Below, in pieces: positions 49,998 to 58,372 of a DNA stretch of 64,000 bases. The notes beneath the pieces were generated by a model, which did not search any database, was not told the origin of the DNA, and saw only the letters and a program-made list of their open reading frames with translations. The position numbers were made by a program, and so were the translations under genes. The stretch's first letter is position 1. Each line of letters opens with the position of its first letter. Source of the stretch: an uncultured Pelagibacteraceae bacterium (GTDB lineage: Bacteria > Pseudomonadota > Alphaproteobacteria > Pelagibacterales > Pelagibacteraceae); contig CACMDE010000004.1 in assembly GCA_902612345.1 (NCBI GenBank), positions 1 through 64,000 on the forward strand, read 5' to 3'.

Positions 49998-51549
49998 AGA
50001 CGACCTGTCTAAAATCTTGATCATAGATTTTGGTTCACAATTTACACAACTTATTGCTAGAAGAGTAAGGGAATTTGGTATTTATTCTGAAATCATTAGT
50101 CATAAAAAAATAAGTTCAAAACTAGATAAAAATCGTATAAGTGGAATAATTTTATCTGGAGGTCCTTTAAACGTTTACCAATCGAAAAAAGTAAAATTTA
50201 ACAAAGCAATATTTAAATGGAACAAGCCAATCCTTGGAATTTGTTTCGGACATCAAGTAATTTCAAAAGAACTTGGAGGGAAAGTCAAACAAGCTAAATA
50301 TAGAGAGTTTGGTTTAGCAAAGCTAAAAAGATTAAATAAAAGCAAGCTGGTAAATAATTTTTTTAACAAAAGTGGAATAAATAATGTCTGGATGAGTCAT
50401 GCTGATGAAGTTACAAAATTAGCAAAAGGATTTAGAGTTATTGCAGAAACAAACACATCGAAGTTTTCAATAATAGAAAATAAGTTAAAAAATTTTTATG
50501 GAATTCAATTTCATCCAGAGGTATCGCATACAGAAAAGGGGAAAGTCATAATCAAAAATTTTATTTTTTCTATTTGTAAAATGAAAAGAAATTGGACATC
50601 AAAAAATCAAAAACATATATTAATTAAAGAAGTAAAACAAAAGATAGGAAAATCAAAAGTTATTTGCGCTTTATCTGGAGGGGTTGATAGTAGCGTAGTT
50701 GCTAAGTTAATTCATAACGCTATAGGCAAGCAACTTACGTGTATTTTTGTAAATACAGGTTTATTAAGAAAAAATGAAGAATTAGAAGTTGTAAAAACAT
50801 TTAAGAAGAAATTTAAAATTAATTTAATTTATGTTGATGCTAAAAAATTATTTTTAAATAAACTAAAAAATATTAAAGATCCTGAAAAAAAAAGGAAGAT
50901 CATTGGAAATTTATTTATTAAGATTTTTGAAAAATATGCGAAAAAAATTAAAAATGTTAACTTTTTAGCTCAAGGAACTCTTTACCCAGATTTAATTGAA
51001 AGTAAATCAGTAACGGGAAGTCAAACATCTAAAATTAAATCCCATCATAATGTTGGTGGATTGCCAAAAAAAATGAAACTAAAATTGGTTGAACCTTTGA
51101 AACTCTTATTTAAAGACGAAGTGAGAAAATTAGGTTTAGAGCTTAAACTGTCAAAAGAAATTGTATTAAGGCATCCTTTTCCTGGTCCAGGCTTAGCGAT
51201 AAGAATGCCAGGTGAGATTACAGAAAATAAAATTAATATTTTGAAGGAAGCGGATAGTATTTTCATAAATTCTTTGAGAGAGTACAAATTATATAACAAG
51301 ATATGGCAAGCTTATGCAGCGATTCTCCCAGTTAAAACAGTTGGTGTGATGGGTGATAATCGAACCTATGAATTTATGTGCTTACTAAGAGCTATAACAT
51401 CAGAAGATGGTATGACAGCTGACTTTTTTAATTTTTCAAAAGATTTTATGCAGCTTGTTTCAAATAAAATAATTAATAATATAAAAGGTATTAATAGAGT
51501 GGTCTACGATATAACTTCTAAACCACCAAGTACAATAGAATTAGAATAA
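49987..51549 (+). CDS. guaA: GMP synthase (glutamine-hydrolysing)
   Basis: GuaA aminates XMP to GMP using glutamine and ATP. The ORF track begins at a TTG (49975); the ATG at 49987 (MNLKDDLSK) gives 520 residues and the normal N terminus before [17 protein letters not shown]. The class I amidotransferase triad is seen as Cys in GICFGHQ and His/Glu in FHPEVSHT. The ATP-pyrophosphatase P-loop is [14 protein letters not shown], followed by the dimerisation domain ending [17 protein letters not shown]. The gene completes guaB-TPR-guaA and overlaps panB by one base. Confidence 0.96.
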   Translation: MNLKDDLSKILIIDFGSQFTQLIARRVREFGIYSEIISHKKISSKLDKNRISGIILSGGPLNVYQSKKVKFNKAIFKWNKPILGICFGHQVISKELGGKVKQAKYREFGLAKLKRLNKSKLVNNFFNKSGINNVWMSHADEVTKLAKGFRVIAETNTSKFSIIENKLKNFYGIQFHPEVSHTEKGKVIIKNFIFSICKMKRNWTSKNQKHILIKEVKQKIGKSKVICALSGGVDSSVVAKLIHNAIGKQLTCIFVNTGLLRKNEELEVVKTFKKKFKINLIYVDAKKLFLNKLKNIKDPEKKRKIIGNLFIKIFEKYAKKIKNVNFLAQGTLYPDLIESKSVTGSQTSKIKSHHNVGGLPKKMKLKLVEPLKLLFKDEVRKLGLELKLSKEIVLRHPFPGPGLAIRMPGEITENKINILKEADSIFINSLREYKLYNKIWQAYAAILPVKTVGVMGDNRTYEFMCLLRAITSEDGMTADFFNFSKDFMQLVSNKIINNIKGINRVVYDITSKPPSTIELE

Positions 51550-52325
51550 TGAAAAATAAAATAAAAAAAATAATTGAAAAAAAAAGTAAATCTAAAATAG
51601 TATGCTTAACAGCTTATTCAAAAAATATTGCTCAAATATTAGATAATCATGCAGATATTGTTTTAGTGGGAGACTCACTTGGATCAGTTCTTTATAATTA
51701 TGATACTACTAGAAAAGTAAATTTAAAAATGATGATTGAGCATACAAAAAGTGTAAGAATGGGTATCAAAAAAAGTCTTTTAGTAATCGATCTTCCTTAC
51801 AAAACTTATCGAAACAAATCAGAAGCTCTAAAAAATTCTAAAATAGCATTAAAAGAAACAAAATGTGATGCTGTAAAGATTGAGGGAGGAGCTAGAGTCA
51901 AAGAAATAGTTCATCATTTAGTAAAAAATAAAATACCAGTATTAGGGCATATAGGCATTACTCCACAAACTGTTAAAGGAAAGTTCAAGTCAAAAGGTAG
52001 GAGTGAAATAGAAAAGAACAAATTAATAAGGGATGCGCGTGCATTAGAGGATAGTGGCGCCTTCGGTATAGTTTTAGAATGTGTTTATAGTGATATATCA
52101 AAAAAAATTACAAATTTAATTAATATCCCAACAATTGGAATAGGCGCTTCAGTAAATTGTGATGGTCAAGTTTTGGTAACTGATGATATTTTGGGATTAA
52201 CTAACGCCAAAATTAAGTTTGTAAAAAAATATACAAATATTAAAAAGGTAATTAAATCTGCTGTATTGAAGTTTAAAAAGGAAGTAAAATCAAGCAAGTA
52301 TCCAACAAAAAGATATTCATATTAG
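51549..52325 (+). CDS. panB: 3-methyl-2-oxobutanoate hydroxymethyltransferase
   Basis: PanB makes ketopantoate from 2-oxoisovalerate and 5,10-methylene-tetrahydrofolate, the first step to pantothenate and CoA. The 258-residue barrel shows CLTAYSKNIAQIL, LVGDSLGSVLYN (about 39, with the metal Asp), VKIEGGAR (about 110), LGHIGITPQTV, GIVLECVYSDI (catalytic Glu) and IGIGASVNCDGQVLVTDDILGL. All match the family. No panC or panD is present in the window. It overlaps convergent terC by four bases. Confidence 0.95.
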   Translation: MKNKIKKIIEKKSKSKIVCLTAYSKNIAQILDNHADIVLVGDSLGSVLYNYDTTRKVNLKMMIEHTKSVRMGIKKSLLVIDLPYKTYRNKSEALKNSKIALKETKCDAVKIEGGARVKEIVHHLVKNKIPVLGHIGITPQTVKGKFKSKGRSEIEKNKLIRDARALEDSGAFGIVLECVYSDISKKITNLINIPTIGIGASVNCDGQVLVTDDILGLTNAKIKFVKKYTNIKKVIKSAVLKFKKEVKSSKYPTKRYSY

Positions 52326-52933
52326 AAGTATTTTAAAAATTGCTCATTTATTTTCAATATCTCTAGATCTGCAAGTCCACCTATTACTAACTGCAAAGCT
52401 ACAATTAAAATAAAACCAAGACCCACATATGCGATCCATAAATGTTTTTGAATATAATTTGCTAAATATGTAGCTAGAGCACCTGTTAATATTACAGATA
52501 ATACAAGACCAAATATCATGTATTCAAAATTACCTTTAGACGCTCCAACTACCCCAATTACGTTATCAAAGCTAATCGTAATATCAGCAAATAAAACTTT
52601 ATATACACTTTGAATGTAAGAAGGCTCATTAGATTTTTTAGTTGGAGACTTAATTTTTTTTATCTCAAATAAGTCTTTTCTTAAGTCGTTTACAATCCAA
52701 ATTAAAAGTAATCCACCTAGAATTTTAATAAAATAAAATTTAAATAAATAAGTAGCAAATAAAGCAAACAAAATTTTAAAGATTAATGCTCCACCAACTC
52801 CCCACAAAATTATTTGTCTTCTATTTTTGGGAACAAAATTTGCGGCAATTAATCCAATTATGATTGCATTATCAGCAGCTAAAATTATATCTATAAATAT
52901 AATTTGTGTAATTATAACAAGTTCTTCAACCAA
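52322..52933 (-). CDS. TerC/YjbE-family membrane protein
   Basis: The 203-residue integral membrane protein has about six to seven hydrophobic segments. The two TerC signature blocks are present: IDIILAADNAIIIGLIA (about 14-30) and DITISFDNVIGVVGAS (about 117-132). Related TerC/Alx/YjbE proteins are implicated in metal, especially manganese, export or metalation of secreted proteins. The exact role here is unknown. It is the third gene of pxpA-TPR-terC on the minus strand, 9 bases after the TPR gene. Confidence 0.85.
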   Translation of the reverse strand: MVEELVIITQIIFIDIILAADNAIIIGLIAANFVPKNRRQIILWGVGGALIFKILFALFATYLFKFYFIKILGGLLLIWIVNDLRKDLFEIKKIKSPTKKSNEPSYIQSVYKVLFADITISFDNVIGVVGASKGNFEYMIFGLVLSVILTGALATYLANYIQKHLWIAYVGLGFILIVALQLVIGGLADLEILKINEQFLKYF

Positions 52934-52942
52934 AGTTCTTTA

Positions 52943-53428
52943 TTAATACTTAGATTTTTTCTTTCCTTCAATAATTTCTTTGAGTTCTTCAAATTCTTTA
53001 CAATTACAATTTTTCAGTATATTCAGACGTTTTTTGGCTAGTTCCATTCTTCCCGTTGCAACATATAATTCTCCCAAGTATTCATTAATTCCAATATGAT
53101 TGGGTTCTATTGCAAGACCTTCTAAATAATATTTTTCTCCAGTTTCAAAATCACCAAGTTTCCTTGTAGTAAAACCTAAATAATTTAAAGTGTCTGCTTT
53201 GTTAGGAATTTCTGCATTTGATGCAATTAAAAGTTTTTGCGCCTTTTGATATCTTTTTTGAGCTTTATCAGTTTTACCTTTTTCCTCATATTTTTTTGCT
53301 TGCTTTACATATTTAATAGCTTTTTCATAATCAGTTTTCGTAGTACTGCTGTCACTACTAGAACCAGCTGAAAAAGAAGGTTGAATAAATGTTAAAACGA
53401 GCAAACTTGCTATTAATAAATTTTTCAT
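52943..53428 (-). CDS. Exported TPR-repeat protein
   Basis: The 161-residue protein begins with a signal peptide (LLIASLLVLTFIQPSFSAG) and a Ser-rich linker. Three to four TPR motifs follow (DYEKAIKYVKQAKKYEEKGKTDKAQKRYQKA, ADTLNYLGFTTRKLGDFETGEKYYLEGLAIEP, IGINEYLGELYVATGRMELAKKRLNIL), then CNCKEFEELKEII. It is probably a periplasmic protein-binding scaffold. Proteins of this type occur next to unrelated genes and no partner can be identified. Its ATG overlaps the pxpA stop by four bases. Confidence 0.75.
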   Translation of the reverse strand: MKNLLIASLLVLTFIQPSFSAGSSSDSSTTKTDYEKAIKYVKQAKKYEEKGKTDKAQKRYQKAQKLLIASNAEIPNKADTLNYLGFTTRKLGDFETGEKYYLEGLAIEPNHIGINEYLGELYVATGRMELAKKRLNILKNCNCKEFEELKEIIEGKKKSKY

Positions 53429-54204
53429 AATTGTTTAAATTTCTCCATCTTGTTTAATGGTTTAAGTATTAATCCATTTTTAACTAAATTATCTTTAATA
53501 GACTTTGCAGTCTCTAATGAACTAATATTGTCTCCATGTATACATATAGAGTCTATTTCACAAGGTATCTGCTTCCCGGAGAGACAATTTATCGCTTGGT
53601 TTTTAACCATACTTAAAACATGCTTTTTGGCTTGCTCTGGGTCTGTAATTAAGGCATTTGGGTTAGATCTTGATACAAGATTCCCATTGTCCTCGTAATT
53701 TCTATCTGCAAATATTTCACAAGCTATTTTCATATTTAGTTTTTTTGCAGCTGTTTCCATTTTAGACCCAGTCGGGACAAGATAAATTATATTTTTACCA
53801 ATTTCATTTACCGCTTTAGCCAAAACTAAAGCTAACTCCAAGTCCTCACAGGCCATATTATTTAATGCACCATGAGGTTTAATATGCGTCACGTTTTCAT
53901 TATGTTTAAATGCAATTCTTTGAAGTATTTCATATTGATCAATTATTAATTTTCTTATTTCAGAAGAAGATAAATTCATTCTTTTTCTGCCAAAGTTTTC
54001 TGGATCATTAAATGATGGATGTGCACCAATACTAACATTATTTTCTTTTGATATTTTTACAACCTGATCCATAGTTTCCTCATCACCAGCATGATACCCG
54101 CAAGCTACACTAGCAGAATTGACAATACCTAAAAGAAAGGGATCATTTTCGTTATTATGGAGCTTCGATTTTTCTCCTAAATCACAGTTGATATTAATTT
54201 CCAT
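53425..54204 (-). CDS. pxpA: 5-oxoprolinase subunit A (LamB/YcsF family)
   Basis: PxpA works with PxpB and PxpC to hydrolyse 5-oxoproline (pyroglutamate) to glutamate with ATP. The 259-residue barrel has NCDLGEK (5-11), SASVACGYHAGDE (about 31-43), IGAHPSFNDPENFGRKRM, HIKPHGALNNMA (about 107), EIFADRNYEDNGNLVSRS and ICIHGDN (about 222), all family signatures. It lies head to head with pxpB across only 28 bases, instead of being in one operon with pxpBC as in many bacteria. pxpA heads a minus-strand unit with a TPR gene and terC. Confidence 0.93.
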   Translation of the reverse strand: MEININCDLGEKSKLHNNENDPFLLGIVNSASVACGYHAGDEETMDQVVKISKENNVSIGAHPSFNDPENFGRKRMNLSSSEIRKLIIDQYEILQRIAFKHNENVTHIKPHGALNNMACEDLELALVLAKAVNEIGKNIIYLVPTGSKMETAAKKLNMKIACEIFADRNYEDNGNLVSRSNPNALITDPEQAKKHVLSMVKNQAINCLSGKQIPCEIDSICIHGDNISSLETAKSIKDNLVKNGLILKPLNKMEKFKQL

Positions 54205-54232
54205 AGCTTTTAAAAATTCATTATAACATAGG

Positions 54233-54907
54233 ATGATTAAAAATATATTAAATCTTGGGGATGCGTCGGTTTATTGTGACTTTGGCAAAGATGTTAATAA
54301 AGAAATAAATAATAATGTAATAAACTACTTTAATAATTTAAAGGATAAAAATATTGAAGGAATTACAAATATTACACCATCATATAATAAGTTGATTATA
54401 TCTTTTGATTTAGATGTTACAAATTTTTTTAAAGTAAAGAAAATAATCGAAAATTTAGAAATCAAAAAGGAAAATGAAAACAAAAAAAAATTAATTGAAA
54501 TACCAATATGTAGTGAAAAAAAATTTACACTAGATCATAATAGGTTAGAAAAAGCTCTTAAAATTAAATTTGACAAAATATTAGAAATTTTTTTTAGTAA
54601 AAAATATTTTTGTTATATGACTGGTTTTATTGCGGGCATGCCTTTTTTAGGAGATATAAGTGATAAACTTAGGGCAAAAAGACTAGAGACACCTAGGGTA
54701 AAAGTTCCGAAAGGATCTATAGGATTAACAGAACAGTTTTGCAATATTTATACCTATGAAAGTCCAGGTGGATGGAATATTATAGGCAATACTCCTTTAG
54801 AAATTTTCAATAAAAATAATCAAAAAAATCCTGCTTTAATTAATCCAGGAGATACAGTTAAATTTAAACAAATAACACAAGATGAATATGATAAAATCAA
54901 AAAATAG
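54233..54907 (+). CDS. pxpB: 5-oxoprolinase subunit B
   Basis: PxpB (KipI/AHS1 type) is the first half of the carboxylase-like heterodimer that, with PxpC, assists pyroglutamate opening. The 224-residue protein contains GDASVYCDFG (about 8), the central ISKKYFCYMTGFIAGMPFLGDI, where GFIAGMPFLG is the family motif, TPRVKVPKGSIGLTEQFCNIYTYESPGGWNIIGNTPL (the nucleotide-site loop) and a final PGDTVKF. The motif set is complete. It overlaps pxpC by 26 bases and is divergent from pxpA. Confidence 0.92.
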   Translation: MIKNILNLGDASVYCDFGKDVNKEINNNVINYFNNLKDKNIEGITNITPSYNKLIISFDLDVTNFFKVKKIIENLEIKKENENKKKLIEIPICSEKKFTLDHNRLEKALKIKFDKILEIFFSKKYFCYMTGFIAGMPFLGDISDKLRAKRLETPRVKVPKGSIGLTEQFCNIYTYESPGGWNIIGNTPLEIFNKNNQKNPALINPGDTVKFKQITQDEYDKIKK

Positions 54908-55844
54908 TTATTTCGAAATTGAGAGGGCGGGGATAAATACAACGTTTCAAGACTTAGGAAGACAAAATCTTAATCATATTGGCATTCCAGTAAGTGGAGC
55001 AATGGATAAAAGAAACTATATACTTGCAAATGCTTTGTTAAAAAAGGATTTAAATTCACCTGTTATTGAATTTGCTTATCAAGGTCCATTATTAAAATAT
55101 AAAGGTGAGGAAATATTTATTGTACTTACAGGAAATGTTAAATTTCAAATTGTAAGAGAAAATAAAAAAAAAATAATTGGTGAACCATACCATGTATATC
55201 TTATCCAAAATAATGATCAAATTGATATACAATCTACAAACAAATCAGTTTATGGTTATATTTCAATCAGCGAAGATTTTATTCTGGATAAAACCTGGGG
55301 CAGTTATTCAATAAATACAAAAGCAAAAATTGGTTCAAATAACGGGGAAAAATTATCTAATAATCAAAAAATTGATATCGATCATAAAAAAAAAAAATTA
55401 ACAATAACTAATTTAAATTATGTAAATTCTAAAATTCAGTATATAAGAGTTTTAAAATCAATAAACTTTGATTTTTTTTCTGAAAAATCAAAAAATATTT
55501 TTTTTAATAAAGAGTTCAAGGTTACAAAGTTATCTGACAGGATGGGCATGAGATTAGAAGGTCAAGTTTTAGAAAATGTTTTTAACTCAAATATTAAATC
55601 TGAAGGTCTAGTAAAAGGAGTAATCCAAGTTCCAAGCGATGGTAATCCAATAATTATGCTCTCTGATCACGGTACAATAGGTGGTTATCCAAAAATTGCA
55701 AATGTGATTAGTGCAGATTTTGATAAACTTGTTCAAATGATACCAGGTTCAGTTATAAAATTTAAACAAGTAAGTTTAGATGAAGCGGAGAAATTATTTA
55801 AATTATATAAACTTGAAACTGATAATTTAATTAATCAGATTTAA
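54882..55844 (+). CDS. pxpC: 5-oxoprolinase subunit C
   Basis: PxpC (KipA/AHS2 type) partners PxpB. The 320-residue protein has FEIERAGINTTFQDLGRQNLNHIGIPVSGAMD (about 12-43), with the GxxxTFQDxGR signature, GSNNGEKL, SDRMGMRLEG (about 224), EGLVKGVIQVPSDGNPIIMLSDHGTIGGYPKI (about 246) and the end PGSVIKFKQVS. Start may be the first ATG (MNMIKS) or the ATG two codons on. An EamA permease gene follows with a one-base overlap and may be part of the operon. It could move amino acids or 5-oxoproline, though that is only inference. Confidence 0.93.
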   Translation: MNMIKSKNSYFEIERAGINTTFQDLGRQNLNHIGIPVSGAMDKRNYILANALLKKDLNSPVIEFAYQGPLLKYKGEEIFIVLTGNVKFQIVRENKKKIIGEPYHVYLIQNNDQIDIQSTNKSVYGYISISEDFILDKTWGSYSINTKAKIGSNNGEKLSNNQKIDIDHKKKKLTITNLNYVNSKIQYIRVLKSINFDFFSEKSKNIFFNKEFKVTKLSDRMGMRLEGQVLENVFNSNIKSEGLVKGVIQVPSDGNPIIMLSDHGTIGGYPKIANVISADFDKLVQMIPGSVIKFKQVSLDEAEKLFKLYKLETDNLINQI

Positions 55845-56716
55845 TGAATATATTATTTAAGGTTCCTGGATCTATTCTAGTTTTTTTAGGAGCAATCACC
55901 TTAAGTTTTGGTGGATTGATCGTAAAATCATTTGAAGGTGCAAATCTATGGCAAATCTTATTCTGGAGATCTGTATTTTTTTGTCTTGTTATTATTATTT
56001 TTTTATTAATCACATATAAAAGACAGTTTTTTAAAGCTTTTATAAATTCTGGACTTCCAGGAGTTATAGGTGGAATTATTTTAGGTTGTGGTTTTTTTAG
56101 TTATGTATTTGCCATGTACAACACAACTGTTGCGAATGCTAATTTTATAATTCAAACTCAAACTTTATTTCTTGCTATCTTTGGATATCTTTTTCTTAAA
56201 GAAACTATTTCTAAAATTACTTTAGTTTCAATAATATTAGCTATTTCTGGTATTACACTTATGTTGGGAGATTCTTTGACCTCAGGACAAATGATCGGAA
56301 ATGTTATTGCATTTATAATGCCAATCTCTTTTGCTGTACTTATTATTATTGTTAGAAAATACCCTAGTGTAGACATGATACCTCTACAACTGATTGCTGG
56401 TGTTGTTGCAATGATTATAGGATATGTAGTAGCTGGAAGAGTAGATATCTCTTTGTATGATATATTTTTAGGTTTTTTAGCAGGTTTTTTTCAGGTAGGT
56501 TTTGGTTTTATTTTTATAACTATTGGTGCAAAAACAACTCCCTCTGCTGTAGTTGGAATCATTATGATGTCAGAGGCAATTTTTGGACCCCTTTGGGCAT
56601 GGATATTTATAAATGAACAGCCGCCACTAATTGTCCTTGTTGGAGGATCGATTGTATTATTTGCAGTTTTACTTCAATTTTTAAGTAAATTTATTTTAAA
56701 AAAAGAACCAAATTAA
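55844..56716 (+). CDS. EamA/DMT-superfamily transporter
   Basis: The 290-residue membrane protein has about ten hydrophobic helices in two EamA repeats (about 10-135 and 150-280). Motifs such as NANFIIQTQTLFLAIFGYLFLKETISK and AVVGIIMMSEAIFGPLWAWIFINEQPP are typical ends of each EamA repeat. DMT carriers export or import metabolites including amino acids and nucleotides, and the substrate is not predictable. It overlaps pxpC by one base, which suggests a joint role with 5-oxoproline metabolism. The glycine riboswitch begins 24 bases after its stop. Confidence 0.85.
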   Translation: MNILFKVPGSILVFLGAITLSFGGLIVKSFEGANLWQILFWRSVFFCLVIIIFLLITYKRQFFKAFINSGLPGVIGGIILGCGFFSYVFAMYNTTVANANFIIQTQTLFLAIFGYLFLKETISKITLVSIILAISGITLMLGDSLTSGQMIGNVIAFIMPISFAVLIIIVRKYPSVDMIPLQLIAGVVAMIIGYVVAGRVDISLYDIFLGFLAGFFQVGFGFIFITIGAKTTPSAVVGIIMMSEAIFGPLWAWIFINEQPPLIVLVGGSIVLFAVLLQFLSKFILKKEPN

Positions 56717-56739
56717 AGAATTTGTGATATAATAATATT

Positions 56740-56899
56740 GCGGAAGAGACTACTTCAATGTAGAGCCGAAGGAGCAACCACCCCGGAATCTCTCAGGCAA
56801 AAGGACCGCGCATATTAACTCTGGAAAAAGAACAGAAGTTCTTGCCGAAGGAGCAAAACTCTCAGGCCAATAGACAGAGGGGGTAAAAGAGTTAATATG
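56740..56899 (+). promoter_or_regulatory. Tandem glycine riboswitch with a start-codon-blocking platform
   Basis: Two glycine aptamers lie in tandem. Aptamer 1 (about 56740-56809) is closed by GCGG/CCGC and aptamer 2 (about 56819-56880) by CTCTG/CAGAG. Both contain the conserved GCCGAAGGAGCAA and TCTCAGGC blocks. The linker CATATTAACTCT (56811-56822) is the exact reverse complement of AGAGTTAATATG (56888-56899), which includes the gcvT ATG. That pairing shares CTCT with aptamer 2 P1, so the two are mutually exclusive. Glycine binding should free the start codon and turn on gcvT. Glycine-activated riboswitches are known in SAR11. Confidence 0.95.
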
Positions 56900-57934
56900 A
56901 TAAAAAAAACGTCTTTATATAATCTTCACCAAAAAAATGGTGCAAAACTCGTAGAGTTTGCCGGTTATCATATGCCAATACAATATAAGGATGGAATTAT
57001 TCAAGAGCACAAGTTTACTAGATCAAATTGTGGAATTTTTGATGTTTCTCACATGGGCCAATTATTTATTAATGGTCAAGAAAATCTAACAAAAGATTTA
57101 GAAAATATTTTTCCAGTTGATCTAAAAAATTTAAATATTAATCAAAGCAAATACTCATTTTTAATGAATGACAGTGCGGGAATCCATGATGATTTGATAA
57201 TTACAAAAATTAATGATGGGTATTTAATAATTTTAAATGCAGCTTGTAAGTATGGGGATTTTAAAATTATTAAAGAAAAGTTAAAAGATAAGTATGATTT
57301 AAAACTAGATGATAACCTTTCATTAATTGCTATCCAAGGACCAAAGGCAAAAATAATTTTAAATAAATGTATTTCAGGAATTGATAAATTAAAATTCATG
57401 CATGGTGGAAACTTTAAATTTAAAAATTATGAAGTATTTGTAACTAGATCAGGATATACAGGAGAAGATGGTTTTGAAGTTTCTATAGAAAATAAATTTG
57501 CAGAATTATTTGTAGAGGAATTACTTAAATTAGGAACTAAATTAATCGGACTTGGTGCTAGAGACACTCTAAGACTTGAGGCGGGCCTATGTCTTTATGG
57601 AAATGATATTGACTTAGATACAACCCCAATTGAAGCAAATCTTAAATGGGCAATTTCAAAAAATAGAATAAATACTAATTATCCAGGATCGAAAATTATT
57701 AAGGATCAGATTAAATCAGGGGTAAATAAAATTAGGGTAGGTATCAAGCCTGAAACTAGAATTATTGCTAGAGGAAATACAAAAATATTTAATCAGGATA
57801 ATAAAGAGATAGGAAAAATTACAAGTGGCACTTTTGGTCCTAGTGTTGATCATTCAATAGCAATGGGCTATGTTGAAAATAATTATGCTAACTCAAATAC
57901 AAAATTATTTTTAGAGGTGAGGGAAAAAAAATAG
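56897..57934 (+). CDS. gcvT: Glycine cleavage system T protein (aminomethyltransferase)
   Basis: GcvT transfers the methylene carbon of glycine from lipoylated GcvH to tetrahydrofolate and releases ammonia. The 345-residue protein has LVEFAGYHMPIQYKDGI (about 18), CGIFDVSHMGQ (about 45, with the conserved Asp), VTRSGYTGEDGFEVSI (about 182) and LGARDTLRLEAGLCLYGNDID (about 219). It is slightly shorter than E. coli GcvT (364). The start codon lies in the right arm of the riboswitch platform. A 57-base gap separates it from gcvH. Confidence 0.96.
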   Translation: MIKKTSLYNLHQKNGAKLVEFAGYHMPIQYKDGIIQEHKFTRSNCGIFDVSHMGQLFINGQENLTKDLENIFPVDLKNLNINQSKYSFLMNDSAGIHDDLIITKINDGYLIILNAACKYGDFKIIKEKLKDKYDLKLDDNLSLIAIQGPKAKIILNKCISGIDKLKFMHGGNFKFKNYEVFVTRSGYTGEDGFEVSIENKFAELFVEELLKLGTKLIGLGARDTLRLEAGLCLYGNDIDLDTTPIEANLKWAISKNRINTNYPGSKIIKDQIKSGVNKIRVGIKPETRIIARGNTKIFNQDNKEIGKITSGTFGPSVDHSIAMGYVENNYANSNTKLFLEVREKK

Positions 57935-57991
57935 CTGCAAATATTTGTAATTTACCATTTTACAAAAAAAACTATGTCAAAGGAGAAATAA

Positions 57992-58372
57992 ATGTCTGAG
58001 GTAAAATATTCAAAGGAACACGAATGGTTAAAGCTTGATGGAGATGTAGCTACCATTGGAATAACAAAACATGCAACAGAAATGTTAGGAGATATTGTAT
58101 TTGCTGAATTACCAGAAAAAGGTACAAATGTAGAAAAAGATGGCACAGCAGGCGTTGTAGAATCAACTAAAGCAGCGAGCGATGTTTATACTCCAGTAAG
58201 TGGAGAAGTGATTGATACAAATCAAGCCATAGTAGATGATCCATCTAAAATTAATCAAGATCCAGAAAACTCAGCATGGTTTTTTAAACTTAAAATAAAA
58301 GACCCCTCAGAAATTGAAACATTAATGAATAAAGACGATTACGATAATTTTGCAAAGGAGACATCAGCATAA
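57992..58372 (+). CDS. gcvH: Glycine cleavage system H protein
   Basis: GcvH is the lipoyl carrier shuttling the aminomethyl group between GcvP, GcvT and lipoamide dehydrogenase. The 126-residue protein has [20 protein letters not shown], the lipoylation site VESTKAASD with lysine 60, and the C-terminal [15 protein letters not shown]. The size is typical. A clear AAAGGAG ribosome site precedes the ATG. The 57-base gap after gcvT holds a weak TTTGTAA/TTACAAA stem. It overlaps gcvP by one base. Confidence 0.97.
   Translation: MSEVKYSKEHEWLKLDGDVATIGITKHATEMLGDIVFAELPEKGTNVEKDGTAGVVESTKAASDVYTPVSGEVIDTNQAIVDDPSKINQDPENSAWFFKLKIKDPSEIETLMNKDDYDNFAKETSA

Noticed and set aside
57944-57966. TTTGTAA/TTACAAA stem between gcvT and gcvH as an attenuator
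   Set aside because: Seven mostly A-T pairs around a nine-base loop followed by A residues, not T. No support for termination or regulation.
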